Made by a program: the position numbers and the translations under genes
Notes under the pieces: generated by a model
What the model saw: the letters and a program-made list of their open reading frames with translations, nothing else
Told to the model about the DNA's origin: nothing
The model's database searches: none
Part shown: piece by piece, positions 7,382 through 15,363 of the stretch
How the letters are laid out: each line of letters begins with the position of its first letter
How positions within the stretch are numbered: position 1 is the stretch's first letter
NCBI GenBank assembly: GCA_023387375.1
Contig: JAEWIE010000001.1
Span: 1-19,963, forward strand
Reading direction: 5' to 3'
Source of the DNA: Bacteroidota bacterium
GTDB lineage: Bacteria; Bacteroidota; Bacteroidia; Flavobacteriales; Weeksellaceae
Length of the DNA: 19,963 nt

Positions 7382-7389
7382 TAAATTTG
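7382..7389 (+). promoter_or_regulatory. -7 box of sucD
   Basis: TAAATTTG is an exact TAnnTTTG match, 40 bases before the sucD ATG. A T-rich element at 7361-7364 sits 17 bases upstream but is not TTG. No terminator is seen after the upstream gene, so read-through is also possible. Confidence 0.5.
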
Positions 7390-7429
7390 TAAGCATTAAA
7401 ACGTTTTAACAAAAATAAATCAAATAAGA

Positions 7430-8302
7430 ATGTCAGTACTAGTAAACAAAGACTCTAAGGTAGTTGTACAAGGATTTACAGGGAACGAAGGAACCTTCCA
7501 CGCGTCTCAGATGATTGAATACGGAACCCAAGTTGTAGGGGGTGTAACTCCAGGAAAAGGAGGCACTGAGCACTTAGGTAAGCCGGTTTTCAATACAGTA
7601 GCAGAAGCGGTGGAAAAAGCGGGCGCAAACGTATCTATTATTTTTGTACCGCCTGCATTCGCGGCCGATGCTATTATGGAAGCGGCAGAAGCAGGAATTA
7701 AAGTCATTGTATGTATTACAGAAGGAATTCCAGTGGCTGACATGGTAAAAGTAAAATCTTACATCGCAGACCGCGATACAAGACTTATCGGTCCTAACTG
7801 TCCAGGAATTATTACTTCTGACGAAGCGAAAATTGGTATTATGCCAGGATTCGTTTTCAAAAAAGGAAAAGTAGGTATCGTTTCTAAATCAGGAACTTTA
7901 ACTTATGAAGCAGCTGACCAAGTAGTGAAAGCGGGATATGGAGTATCTACTGCGATCGGAATCGGAGGAGACCCAATTATCGGAACGACAACAAAAGAAG
8001 CTCTTGAACTTTTCATTAACGACCCAGAAACAGAAGCGGTAGTAATGATTGGAGAAATTGGAGGTGCTCTTGAAGCAGAAGCAGCTCGTTGGTACAAAGC
8101 GAGCGGATCTAAAAAACCAGTGGTTGGTTTCATCGCTGGACAAACAGCGCCAAAAGGAAGAACGATGGGTCACGCAGGGGCCATCGTCGGAGGTGCAGAA
8201 GACACAGCGCAAGCGAAGATGGCAATCATGAGAGAAAACGGAATTACCGTAGTAGACTCTCCTGCAGACATCGGAGTAACAGTAGCAAAGATCTTAGGAT
8301 AA
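7430..8302 (+). CDS. sucD: Succinate-CoA ligase (ADP/GDP-forming) alpha subunit
   Basis: SucD is the alpha subunit of succinyl-CoA synthetase, which makes ATP or GTP from succinyl-CoA in the TCA cycle as a complex with SucC. The 290 residues are full length. The N-terminal CoA-binding Rossmann domain shows Q-G-F-T-G-N-E-G (14-21). The ligase domain carries the phosphohistidine loop G-R-T-M-G-H-A-G with His248 (E. coli His246), and G-P-N-C-P-G (121-126) is conserved. sucC is not in this window, so the two subunits are encoded apart unless there is a copy elsewhere. No Shine-Dalgarno sequence precedes the ATG. A shared terminator follows. Confidence 0.97.
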   Translation: MSVLVNKDSKVVVQGFTGNEGTFHASQMIEYGTQVVGGVTPGKGGTEHLGKPVFNTVAEAVEKAGANVSIIFVPPAFAADAIMEAAEAGIKVIVCITEGIPVADMVKVKSYIADRDTRLIGPNCPGIITSDEAKIGIMPGFVFKKGKVGIVSKSGTLTYEAADQVVKAGYGVSTAIGIGGDPIIGTTTKEALELFINDPETEAVVMIGEIGGALEAEAARWYKASGSKKPVVGFIAGQTAPKGRTMGHAGAIVGGAEDTAQAKMAIMRENGITVVDSPADIGVTVAKILG

Positions 8303-8323
8303 GAATCTTATTACAATACAATA

Positions 8324-8355
8324 AAAATGAGCGGTCCATTGGGGTCGCTCATTTT
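8324..8355. terminator. Bidirectional terminator between sucD and ABC permease
   Basis: The arms AAAATGAGCG (8324-8333) and CGCTCATTTT (8346-8355) pair perfectly, and inner bases extend the stem with two G-U pairs. A-tract on one side and T-tract on the other let it end both sucD (+) and the convergent ABC operon (-), whose stop is at 8387. Confidence 0.85.
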
Positions 8356-8386
8356 ATTTGTAAAAGGGTTTAAATTCTATTTCTAC

Positions 8387-9706
8387 CTAGCTTTTAATCC
8401 ATTTCCAGATTTCTTTTAGGGTGGCTTTGTTTCCATACATAAGGACTCCCACTTTGTAAATTTTAGAGGCAATAAAGACCATTCCTACAGCAGAAACGGC
8501 AAGCAGTGCAAGGGAAAGAGCAATCTCCCAAAGAGGAACTCCAAAAGGAATTCGTGCAATCATCGCCACGGGTGAAGTAAACGGTATCATGGATAACCAG
8601 AAAGACAGAGGTCCTTCCGGATTGTTTAGAATCGTAATACTTCCGTACATACCAATCGTAAGGGGAAGGATGGCGAATAAAGTAAACTGCTGCGTCTCCG
8701 TTTCATTGTCCACTGCTGACCCTATGGCAGCGTACATCGCACTATAGAATACGTATCCTATTAGGAAGAATAAGATAAAGACGGTAATAATCAGCGGAAA
8801 ATTCAAGCTTAGTAGTGTGTGGGAAATTTCCCCTGCAAGCATTTTTAAATCAAGTCCTTTGCTGATCGCTTCACTCTCTGCGCCGCCCATGGGTAAGTTT
8901 CCACTAATGGCGTTAAAGCCTGTGTTTAGAATAAGCGCGGCCGAGACGGACATGGTGATCCAGACCACAAACTGAGTTAAAGCGACAAGAGTAACTCCAA
9001 AGATCTTTCCAAGCATCAAATCAAAAGGTTTCACGGAGGAGATGATAATTTCGACTACGCGGTTGTTCTTCTCTTCTAAAACACTTCGCATAACGCGAAC
9101 CCCGTAAATGATGATAAACATGAAGATGACGTACATTAAGACCATGCTAAGACCGTATTTGACGCCAAAGTTTAAATCACTGTCCTGTGAATTTTGATCT
9201 ACTACGTTCTTTAGTTTTAAATTGAAACCTTTGTCAAGGTTGTCAATTTGAGAATCGCTAAGACCTAGATCCTTAATTTTTTGTTCTCGGATTACGCCGG
9301 CCAAATCCATTTGAATCTTCGATTTGGTGTCCATTCCAATTTTCTTATTGGTAAGAAGAACCGCCTTTTTTTCCAGGCTTTCTATGGACTCTTTGCTTAC
9401 AGCGGGAAGGATTAAAAGGCCGTCCATGTCCTTTGCCTCTTTTAAAAGCACTTTCATTTGCGCCTCGGTGCTAGGGTCTAGAAAGAGGTAAGTAACGGTC
9501 TCGTTGGATTTTAAATACGACTCAAATTCTCCGCTCTTATCAATTACATTAATCTTGGAGTTGGACTTGTTGGCGTTCATCATTACGCCGATTAAAACCC
9601 CAAAGGCCACTAAGATCAGTGGGGCAAAAAGGGTCAATAGGATAAAGGACTTCTTTTTAACTTGGGTTAGGTATTCCCGTTTGGTGATTAGAAGGATATT
9701 CTTCAT
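8387..9706 (-). CDS. ABC-2 type transporter permease (NatB-like)
   Basis: This 439-residue inner-membrane protein belongs to the ABC-2 permease group that includes NatB. A single N-terminal membrane helix (about 21-43) is followed by a roughly 140-residue extracytoplasmic region, then five or six further helices (about 183-203, 234-260, 303-330, 340-361, 370-390, 396-418). The cytoplasmic motif S-V-L-E-E-K-N-N-R-V-V-E-I (208-220) after the second helix is a hallmark of this subfamily. It is second in an operon, nine bases after its ATPase, and should form a homodimeric half-transporter with it. The substrate could be Na+, a drug, a lipid or something else; sequence does not tell. It ends at a terminator shared with sucD. 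Confidence 0.9.
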   Translation of the reverse strand: MKNILLITKREYLTQVKKKSFILLTLFAPLILVAFGVLIGVMMNANKSNSKINVIDKSGEFESYLKSNETVTYLFLDPSTEAQMKVLLKEAKDMDGLLILPAVSKESIESLEKKAVLLTNKKIGMDTKSKIQMDLAGVIREQKIKDLGLSDSQIDNLDKGFNLKLKNVVDQNSQDSDLNFGVKYGLSMVLMYVIFMFIIIYGVRVMRSVLEEKNNRVVEIIISSVKPFDLMLGKIFGVTLVALTQFVVWITMSVSAALILNTGFNAISGNLPMGGAESEAISKGLDLKMLAGEISHTLLSLNFPLIITVFILFFLIGYVFYSAMYAAIGSAVDNETETQQFTLFAILPLTIGMYGSITILNNPEGPLSFWLSMIPFTSPVAMIARIPFGVPLWEIALSLALLAVSAVGMVFIASKIYKVGVLMYGNKATLKEIWKWIKS

Positions 9707-9715
9707 TTTTCTTAG

Positions 9716-10627
9716 TTAAGAGGGATCGCTTACAGCGTTAATAAATACTTCATTCATACTTGGGATCTTTTCATCAAAGGTTCTTATTTTCCCAATAGGT
9801 AGTAGCGCTTCAATGAGCGAATTTTGACTCACGCCTCCCTCTAGTTCAAAAGAGTAGAGATCATGGGCAAATCGCAAATTGGATACAGGATGGCTTAGCT
9901 GAAAAGCTTCCAGTTTCTCTTTTTGTACATCGCTTAAAGTCACAGAGAAAATATTCTTTTTGAACTGTTCACGAACCTCAAAAATCTTTCCATCTAGCAC
10001 TTTCTTTGAATTGTGAATAAGGGCAACAGAGTCACAAAGTTCCTCTACACTTTCCATGCGGTGAGTAGAAAGGATAATTGTGGTTCCTTGCTCCTTCAAA
10101 TAAAGAATTTGGTCTTTTATTAAATTGGCGTTCACGGGGTCAAATCCTGAGAACGGTTCATCTAATATGAGAAGCCGAGGTCTATGCAGTACAGTGACTA
10201 CAAATTGTAGTTTCTGTGCCATTCCTTTGGATAACTCAGAGAGCTTCTTTTTCCACCACTGTTCCATGCCTAGTTTTTCAAACCAAAACTTGGCCTGCGA
10301 TAAAGCCTCTGTTCGGCTCATGCCTTTGAGTTCTCCAAAGTAGAGCAGCTGGTCTCCAAGAGTCATGTTCTTATAGAGTCCTCTTTCTTCGGGCATATAG
10401 CCAATCTTGGAAATATGGTGCGGCGAAAGTCTCTCTCCATCAATAAAGATTTCACCTGAATCAGGCGCAAGGATTTGATTGATAATCCGAATAAAGGTCG
10501 TTTTTCCAGCGCCGTTGGGACCAAGTAGGCCGTAGATGGTCCCCTCAGGGACTTCTATACTGAAATCCTGCAAGGCAGTTTTCTTTCCACCTTGGTATGT
10601 TTTCGTAACGTGGGTTGCTTTTAGCAT
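9716..10627 (-). CDS. ABC transporter ATP-binding protein (NatA-like)
   Basis: This is the 303-residue ATPase of the exporter. Walker A is G-P-N-G-A-G-K-T-T (36-44); the Q-loop region is G-Y-M-P-E-E-R-G-L-Y (76-85), with the Glu variant usual in this subfamily; the signature is L-S-K-G-M-A-Q (132-138); Walker B is L-L-I-L-D-E-P (152-158); and the switch His is His189 in S-T-H-R. All catalytic residues are present. About 80 extra C-terminal residues end in a segment typical of the NatA/DUF4162 group (S-M-N-E-V-F near 290-295). It is first in a two-gene unit with the permease nine bases downstream. A -7 box lies 36 bases upstream of its ATG. Confidence 0.93.
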   Translation of the reverse strand: MLKATHVTKTYQGGKKTALQDFSIEVPEGTIYGLLGPNGAGKTTFIRIINQILAPDSGEIFIDGERLSPHHISKIGYMPEERGLYKNMTLGDQLLYFGELKGMSRTEALSQAKFWFEKLGMEQWWKKKLSELSKGMAQKLQFVVTVLHRPRLLILDEPFSGFDPVNANLIKDQILYLKEQGTTIILSTHRMESVEELCDSVALIHNSKKVLDGKIFEVREQFKKNIFSVTLSDVQKEKLEAFQLSHPVSNLRFAHDLYSFELEGGVSQNSLIEALLPIGKIRTFDEKIPSMNEVFINAVSDPS

Positions 10628-10663
10628 CGAAATACGTTTTTAAAAAATAGAATCACAAGATCG

Positions 10664-10671
10664 CAAAAATA
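10664..10671 (-). promoter_or_regulatory. -7 box of ABC exporter operon
   Basis: On the minus strand this reads TATTTTTG, an exact TAnnTTTG match, 36 bases before the ATPase ATG. No TTG at the standard spacing is evident. Confidence 0.45.
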
Positions 10672-10786
10672 CTTAACATACAGAAGTAGAATGCGGATTT
10701 TACAAGCTTATATCAAAGGTTTTTACTGCTTCAATAAGTCTTGGAATTCGATTATTTGTTACAATATTTTAGCTTAAAACTCGTGT

Positions 10787-11143
10787 TTAGACTCTTTCTC
10801 CAAAGGTGAGTAAAGTATGGTCAGGATCAAGAAGGGAAAACTCTTTGACGCCCCAAGGTTTAAGTTGCAAAGGAGCACTTGGGTGAATGGAAATACCCGC
10901 GTCAAGATAGAACTGATAAAGAGTTTCAATGTCGCTAACCCGAAGGTAGATTTGCGCGTAATTCTCTAGGGGATTAAGCGCTTCAAACAGAAAGAAATGA
11001 AGTTCAACCTGGTCTTTTTGGAGCATCAAGTAATCGGGATACTCGAGTTCTTCCACAGGCTCAAACCCTAATTGCTTTACGTAAAACTCATAAGTCAGCT
11101 CTCGATCTCGCATGGGTAGTTTTGGATGGACTTCCGTAAGCAT
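10787..11143 (-). CDS. VOC-family (glyoxalase/bleomycin-resistance-like) protein
   Basis: This small protein of 118 residues has the paired beta-alpha-beta-beta-beta modules of the vicinal oxygen chelate superfamily. The N-terminal half has F-Y-V-K-Q-L-G-F-E (20-28) and a strand with V-E-L-H-F-F (46-51). The C-terminal half has Y-L-R-V-S-D-I-E (about 66-73) and P-W-G-V-K-E-F-S-L-L-D-P-D (95-107). This pattern is closest to bleomycin-resistance-type members, which bind ligand as dimers, often without metal. Drug binding, however, is not shown by sequence, and VOC proteins have very varied roles. It begins 16 bases after the dus gene and is probably co-transcribed with it. Confidence 0.8.
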   Translation of the reverse strand: MLTEVHPKLPMRDRELTYEFYVKQLGFEPVEELEYPDYLMLQKDQVELHFFLFEALNPLENYAQIYLRVSDIETLYQFYLDAGISIHPSAPLQLKPWGVKEFSLLDPDHTLLTFGERV

Positions 11144-11159
11144 AAGCTTTTACCTTTGT

Positions 11160-12155
11160 TTAGCTCGTAAACTCAAATTCTTTGTAAAATTCCGCTGCTT
11201 CCAAAATGATTTCGTCCATTTCTTCGAGGGTATATACCTGGAGGAATTTTTTGCGGAATTCCTTAAAGTGTGGGATTCCTCTAAAGTAGTTGCTGTAATG
11301 CTGACGCATTTCCACCATACCGATGCGCTCTCCTTTCCAATCAATGCTCCACTCGGCATGCTGACGAACCGCCTCGAGCCTTTCTGTAATGGTAGGAGGG
11401 CTTAAGATTTCTCCGGTTTTGAAGTAATGCTTGATTTCATTGAAGACCCAAGGATAACCAATGGCTCCTCTTCCAATCATGATCCCATCACAGTTGTATT
11501 TTTCTTTATACTCTTTTGCTTTAGGACCTGAATCAATATCGCCATTGCCAAAAATGGGAATTTCAATATCCGTGTGGTTCTTAATCTGAGAAATATAATT
11601 CCAATCCGCCTCGCCCTTGTACATTTGCGAACGAGTTCTTGCATGAATGGTAAGGGCTTTGATTCCTGCATCCTGCAGACGTAGGGCGACTTCTTGAATG
11701 TTAATGGAATCAAAGTCCCATCCGAGTCTTGTTTTCACAGTCACAGGCAAATGCGTGGATTTGACAACCGCTTCTGTAAGGCGAACCATCAAATCAATAT
11801 CTTTTAATACTCCCGCTCCAGCCCCTTTTGTGACCACCTTTTTTACGGGACATCCAAAATTGATATCCACTAGATCAGGCTCTACGGTCTCCACAATTTT
11901 AGCAGACATGGCCATGGCCTCTTCATCTCCTCCAAAGATTTGAATACCCACGGGTCTTTCGTAATCGAAAATGTCAAGCTTTTTCTTGCTTTTCATGGCA
12001 TCGCGAATAAGTCCCTCCGACGAAATAAACTCCGAATACATAAGGTCTGCCCCATGCATCTTGCAAAGTCTACGGAATGGGGGATCACTTACATCCTCCA
12101 TAGGAGCAAGAAGAAGGGGGTAGTCGGGAAGTTGAATTGGGCCTATGTTTACCAT
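11160..12155 (-). CDS. dus: tRNA-dihydrouridine synthase (DusB-like)
   Basis: This FMN enzyme reduces specific uridines in tRNA to dihydrouridine using NADPH. The protein is 331 residues from the chosen ATG. Motifs in order: L-L-A-P-M-E-D-V-S-D (14-24) at the flavin end of the TIM barrel; N-F-G-C-P with catalytic Cys102; V-K-T-R-L-G-W (140-146) with flavin-binding Lys141; I-H-A-R-T-R (170-175) with His171; F-G-N-G-D-I (202-207); and I-G-R-G-A-I-G (227-233) binding phosphate. The C-terminal helical tRNA-binding domain is present. I call DusB-like because of length and motifs, but the exact uridine is not assignable. An upstream TTG at 12170 belongs to the promoter, so ATG 12155 is the start, just four bases after the -7 box. 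A VOC gene follows. Confidence 0.93.
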   Translation of the reverse strand: MVNIGPIQLPDYPLLLAPMEDVSDPPFRRLCKMHGADLMYSEFISSEGLIRDAMKSKKKLDIFDYERPVGIQIFGGDEEAMAMSAKIVETVEPDLVDINFGCPVKKVVTKGAGAGVLKDIDLMVRLTEAVVKSTHLPVTVKTRLGWDFDSINIQEVALRLQDAGIKALTIHARTRSQMYKGEADWNYISQIKNHTDIEIPIFGNGDIDSGPKAKEYKEKYNCDGIMIGRGAIGYPWVFNEIKHYFKTGEILSPPTITERLEAVRQHAEWSIDWKGERIGMVEMRQHYSNYFRGIPHFKEFRKKFLQVYTLEEMDEIILEAAEFYKEFEFTS

Positions 12156-12159
12156 GGTG

Positions 12160-12167
12160 CAAAAATA
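12160..12167 (-). promoter_or_regulatory. -7 box of dus, probably leaderless
   Basis: The minus strand reads TATTTTTG followed by CACC and then the ATG, so only four bases separate the box from the start codon. A TTTTG at 12195-12191 lies 23 bases further upstream, slightly longer than usual spacing. Confidence 0.55.
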
Positions 12168-12245
12168 CAAAATATCGACTTAAGTATAGGCAAAAGTGTT
12201 CTAAAGCAGAATTGAGCAAACAAAAGGACAAGAGAAGTGGGCATC

Positions 12246-12270
12246 AAGGAATTGGAATTCCTTCTTTTTT
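12246..12270 (+). repeat. Perfect inverted repeat with T-run at 3' end of barrel-protein gene
   Basis: AAGGAATT-gg-AATTCCTT (12246-12263) is followed on the plus strand by TTTTTT at 12265-12270. As a terminator it points in the plus direction, although the adjacent gene ends from the minus strand two bases into the T-run. It may act as a 3' end stabiliser for the minus transcript or block antisense transcription. Confidence 0.45.
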
Positions 12271-15082
12271 AGTACCAACCTTTTCGGAAATGACTGGTGA
12301 GAGCGCTTAAATTGAGAATAAGAGTAAAACGAATTCTACTTGCATAATCGTCCAAAGAAGGTTCAAAACCAAGAGAGGACTGAAGAGGGAAGTACACTTC
12401 TAAGAAATCAGGAATGAGTTTTAATTTTACGCCAGAATCCCATATGAATTTTTCACTTTGTCCTTTGTTCTTATACATGCCGGCATCAGCATAAAGATTG
12501 AACATTTTCCAAATGTGAGCATCTACTCCCACACTTGTAATCCAGCGGCTTACAGGTTCTCCCACATAGGATTTAAAGCCCCCTTCGGCCTGCACATACT
12601 GCTGAGAAAGAATTCCTTCCGTGGCACTTTGTCCAAGAAGGCTATAGTTGAAGGCGTAATTGGAAACCTTTGAGACTCCAAAATCAAAGAAATTGTTTCT
12701 GGCTTCGTTTTTGAAAAATACCCCACCAAACCAGCGGAAACTGATTTTCTTATTGGGTGCATATTCCCAGCGGTAATACCCTTCAGCAGATAGCTTTTGA
12801 AAATCATTCATAAGTTGCAAACTGGTACCAAGAGAAATTTCATGAATGATTTTCTTGTCATTGTATCCGTAGCCTAAGCTCCAAAGTCCATAGCGATCGT
12901 ATTCGCCTTTCGCAATCAGTTCGGGGGTAAGGTCTTTTTCAAAATGACTAAAAGAGAAATAAAGCGATCGACTAATATCGCTTCTAAGTACTTTTGAGAA
13001 ATTAAGAGTGGAGGAGACACTTAGCTTTTTGTAAGCTAAATCGTAGTCGTAATGGAAGTAGGAGGCGCCTACACCCACTTCCAAGCTTCGGAAAAACGCG
13101 TTTTGCGGCTGGAATTTATAAGAGACGGATCCTGATCCCGCAAACGTATTAGTCCCTGTACTGAAATAAGGAGAGAGCGCGTATTGAAAGGGCTGGTCAA
13201 ATAGGGATTTGTTTTTAAATCCAATCCCTAAAAGCACTTTGTCGTACGCGTTAAAGGAAAGTTTAGGACTTAAGTAAATCTCATTGTACTCTGGATTTGG
13301 AATGTCTGGAAGTAATTTAAGTTTTACCTTTTTTGTGTTGGAAAAAAGACCTTTGGTATAAATGTAATTGTCCCGATAGTTAGACTCTGGAAAGAGATAT
13401 TCATCATTAACCGAGATTTTCTTTATCTCCGGACGGGGAATTAAATACTGACCCTGGTCTCTTTGGGTCGAGGTATCGTACCAAAAGGATTTTGTGTTTC
13501 CCTCAAAATCTTCGGATGTGATTTGAATCGGAATTCCGTAGGAAGAATTCTTTGCTACTTTGACTAAATAGCCTTCGGGTACTTTTTCAAATTTCTTCAC
13601 CTTGAAATTTACGCGGTTGTTCTCATAGATAAAATCTTCTAAAAAACTCGAAGAGTATCCGCTTTGAATGGCAAGCTGATCTAAAAAATCCTCTGTACTT
13701 AAAAGGGAATTCGAGTTTTTAGAAAGGTAAGAGCGGATAAAATTTTCAAATTCATCCGTTCCCATTTTCTCCGCTATGAAATTAAACAGTGTACCTGTCT
13801 CAAACTGACTAATAGCCATGTCGTTGAAGTTGCTTAACACGGGAAAGGGAGTTCCAATTTTTTGATCTAAATTCTTGGTAAGGATATATTGATAACCTAA
13901 AGCGTAGCGTTCCGTTAGCTTGAGTTTAGCCGCCGTTAAGTAGCGAAGTGGATGAATTCCAAACAGCTTAGCTTCCTGTGGAAGCTTCCCAATAAGAAGC
14001 GCATCCTTATAGTTCTTTTTCAAATATTGCATCTCCAAATAAATCTGTAGCCCATTTTTAAACCAGTGGTCTTTGGATTTTTGAGTAAGGGCCTGCGCTT
14101 CAATGGCTTTCTTAGAGATTAGTCGGAAGTAGTCCAGATCGGTCTTTTCCATGTCGGAAAACATCTTGTAGCGGAATTTCCAGAATTTGATGTCATCAAT
14201 TCCAAAGAAATCTTCTTTGGAATAGAACTTAGGCGAAATAAATACTTTGGAAGGAACACTTCCTAGTTTCTCTCCAATAAAGTTTAAATGAACAGGCAAT
14301 AAATAATGCAGAGTGGAGAGCTGCTCCTTATCAATAGGATAACCAAAGACAACCTTCGTTTCTCCATAGCGAGAACTTGAATGAAGCGTGGGCATCTCGA
14401 TTTGGGAGATTAGAAACTCAGGATCGTTTGTTAGCTTGCCACTAAAGGCAAAAGAAGAATCTTTCTTTAAATTACTCTCTACTTCATATCCATTAGGTAC
14501 ACGAAAAGACACCTTCCAGTTTTGTCCTCCGCTCTGAGTCTGTTCCGTGTCGTTAAATCGGCGCGGCTCTGAATCTATCGTTTCAAACGTATTAGGAACA
14601 AGAAAGAAATATTTTAAAGCAATCGTACTCTCGGAGGTTCCATAGCCTGTCAATTGAATCGCAGGAAGTGAAAGGGTATACTTTAATTTTAGAAGAGTGG
14701 TTTCTCCAGGAGCAAGAGAGAAGGATAGAGGAATTTTCAAATTCTCCTCATCAAGCTCTTTGACAGAAAGAGAATCGTTAATAAGAAGAGAGCTAAGCGA
14801 TCCTAGGTCTTTTTTCTTTGCAAAATAGAGCTGTTTCTGTCTGTCTTCAATCTTTCTCGTGGCAAGTGAAGTCCCCTCGTTTCTGTAGGCGGCAATCCAG
14901 TTTAAAAGCTCCACTTCTGAGATTGCATGAGTAAAAGGATTGGTGTAGTAGATTTCCTGCTCTACCTCCAAATCCTTTAAATTCTCATTTAGGCTCGCGC
15001 GAATCACAAGGCTATCGCCCTGTGCAAAGCCTAAAAAAGGAAATAGCAAAAAAGTGAGAATTAAGAGTGGGTTTTTCATCAT
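12269..15082 (-). CDS. Exported M1-peptidase-like protein with C-terminal outer-membrane barrel
   Basis: This 937-residue protein has a signal peptide (about 1-20, ending G-F-A before Gln21). Residues about 25-250 are beta-rich, like the N-terminal domain of M1 aminopeptidases. Residues about 270-490 resemble the M1 catalytic and helical region: W-F-K-N-G-L-Q-I-Y-L-E (340-350) aligns with the usual W-L-N-E-G-x-A-x-Y, and 430-486 keeps the pattern of the following helical domain. However, there is no HExxH, the third zinc ligand Glu is Asn343, and the active-site Tyr of Y-x-K-G is Phe427 (F-E-T-G). Peptidase activity is therefore doubtful. From about 600 the sequence alternates as amphipathic strands and ends with W-Y, as in an outer-membrane barrel. 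Likely an outer-membrane protein with a periplasmic pseudo-enzyme domain. Monocistronic, with its own promoter. Confidence 0.75.
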   Translation of the reverse strand: MMKNPLLILTFLLFPFLGFAQGDSLVIRASLNENLKDLEVEQEIYYTNPFTHAISEVELLNWIAAYRNEGTSLATRKIEDRQKQLYFAKKKDLGSLSSLLINDSLSVKELDEENLKIPLSFSLAPGETTLLKLKYTLSLPAIQLTGYGTSESTIALKYFFLVPNTFETIDSEPRRFNDTEQTQSGGQNWKVSFRVPNGYEVESNLKKDSSFAFSGKLTNDPEFLISQIEMPTLHSSSRYGETKVVFGYPIDKEQLSTLHYLLPVHLNFIGEKLGSVPSKVFISPKFYSKEDFFGIDDIKFWKFRYKMFSDMEKTDLDYFRLISKKAIEAQALTQKSKDHWFKNGLQIYLEMQYLKKNYKDALLIGKLPQEAKLFGIHPLRYLTAAKLKLTERYALGYQYILTKNLDQKIGTPFPVLSNFNDMAISQFETGTLFNFIAEKMGTDEFENFIRSYLSKNSNSLLSTEDFLDQLAIQSGYSSSFLEDFIYENNRVNFKVKKFEKVPEGYLVKVAKNSSYGIPIQITSEDFEGNTKSFWYDTSTQRDQGQYLIPRPEIKKISVNDEYLFPESNYRDNYIYTKGLFSNTKKVKLKLLPDIPNPEYNEIYLSPKLSFNAYDKVLLGIGFKNKSLFDQPFQYALSPYFSTGTNTFAGSGSVSYKFQPQNAFFRSLEVGVGASYFHYDYDLAYKKLSVSSTLNFSKVLRSDISRSLYFSFSHFEKDLTPELIAKGEYDRYGLWSLGYGYNDKKIIHEISLGTSLQLMNDFQKLSAEGYYRWEYAPNKKISFRWFGGVFFKNEARNNFFDFGVSKVSNYAFNYSLLGQSATEGILSQQYVQAEGGFKSYVGEPVSRWITSVGVDAHIWKMFNLYADAGMYKNKGQSEKFIWDSGVKLKLIPDFLEVYFPLQSSLGFEPSLDDYASRIRFTLILNLSALTSHFRKGWY

Positions 15083-15098
15083 TTGTGCAAAGCAGTTT

Positions 15099-15129
15099 CA
15101 AATATAGTTGTTTGCACCGAACTGCAAAA
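15099..15129 (-). promoter_or_regulatory. Bacteroidota promoter of the barrel-protein gene
   Basis: On the minus strand TTTTG (15129-15125), an 18-base spacer and TATATTTG (15106-15099) give a full match to the -33/-7 consensus. The ATG lies 16 bases downstream. Confidence 0.75.
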
Positions 15130-15242
15130 CAGATGGGCCTGGAAACTATTTTTACCTTTACGTTTCCTATTTTGAAATACCGCGTAAATAATTAGTATAG
15201 AAGGGTTTATGTTTTGTTTTGCAGCGGTACGCCCAAAGAAAA

Positions 15243-15260
15243 ATACCTAAAAGTAGGTAT
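15243..15260 (-). terminator. Second hairpin downstream of YceI gene
   Basis: ATACCTA / TAGGTAT (7-base perfect stem, 4-base loop) is followed on the minus strand by TTTTCTTT. It lies beyond the main YceI terminator and could be a backup that protects the promoter of the next gene. In the other direction there is no immediate T-run. Confidence 0.4.
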
Positions 15261-15301
15261 CGCCTTTTTATGTGAAAAAAAAGGGGGAGCCCTATCTCAT
15301 T

Positions 15302-15335
15302 AAAAAAAAGAGTAGCGACTCATTTGCCGCTACTC
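15302..15335 (-). terminator. Rho-independent terminator of YceI gene
   Basis: On the minus strand GAGTAGCG / CGCTACTC (8-base perfect stem, 10-base loop) runs into eight T (15309-15302). It lies 28 bases beyond the YceI stop codon. Confidence 0.85.
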
Positions 15336-15363
15336 CCCTTAAACAATTTTTAAAAAATCGGGT

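Noticed and set aside
8049..8231. A 60-codon plus-strand frame inside sucD, and minus-strand frames over the same gene
   Set aside because: The sucD frame is fully conserved here, and the alternatives show no family features or start signals.
10787..11143. VOC protein as a bleomycin resistance gene
   Set aside because: The motifs only place it in the superfamily; resistance cannot be inferred from sequence, and the neighbour is a tRNA-modification gene.
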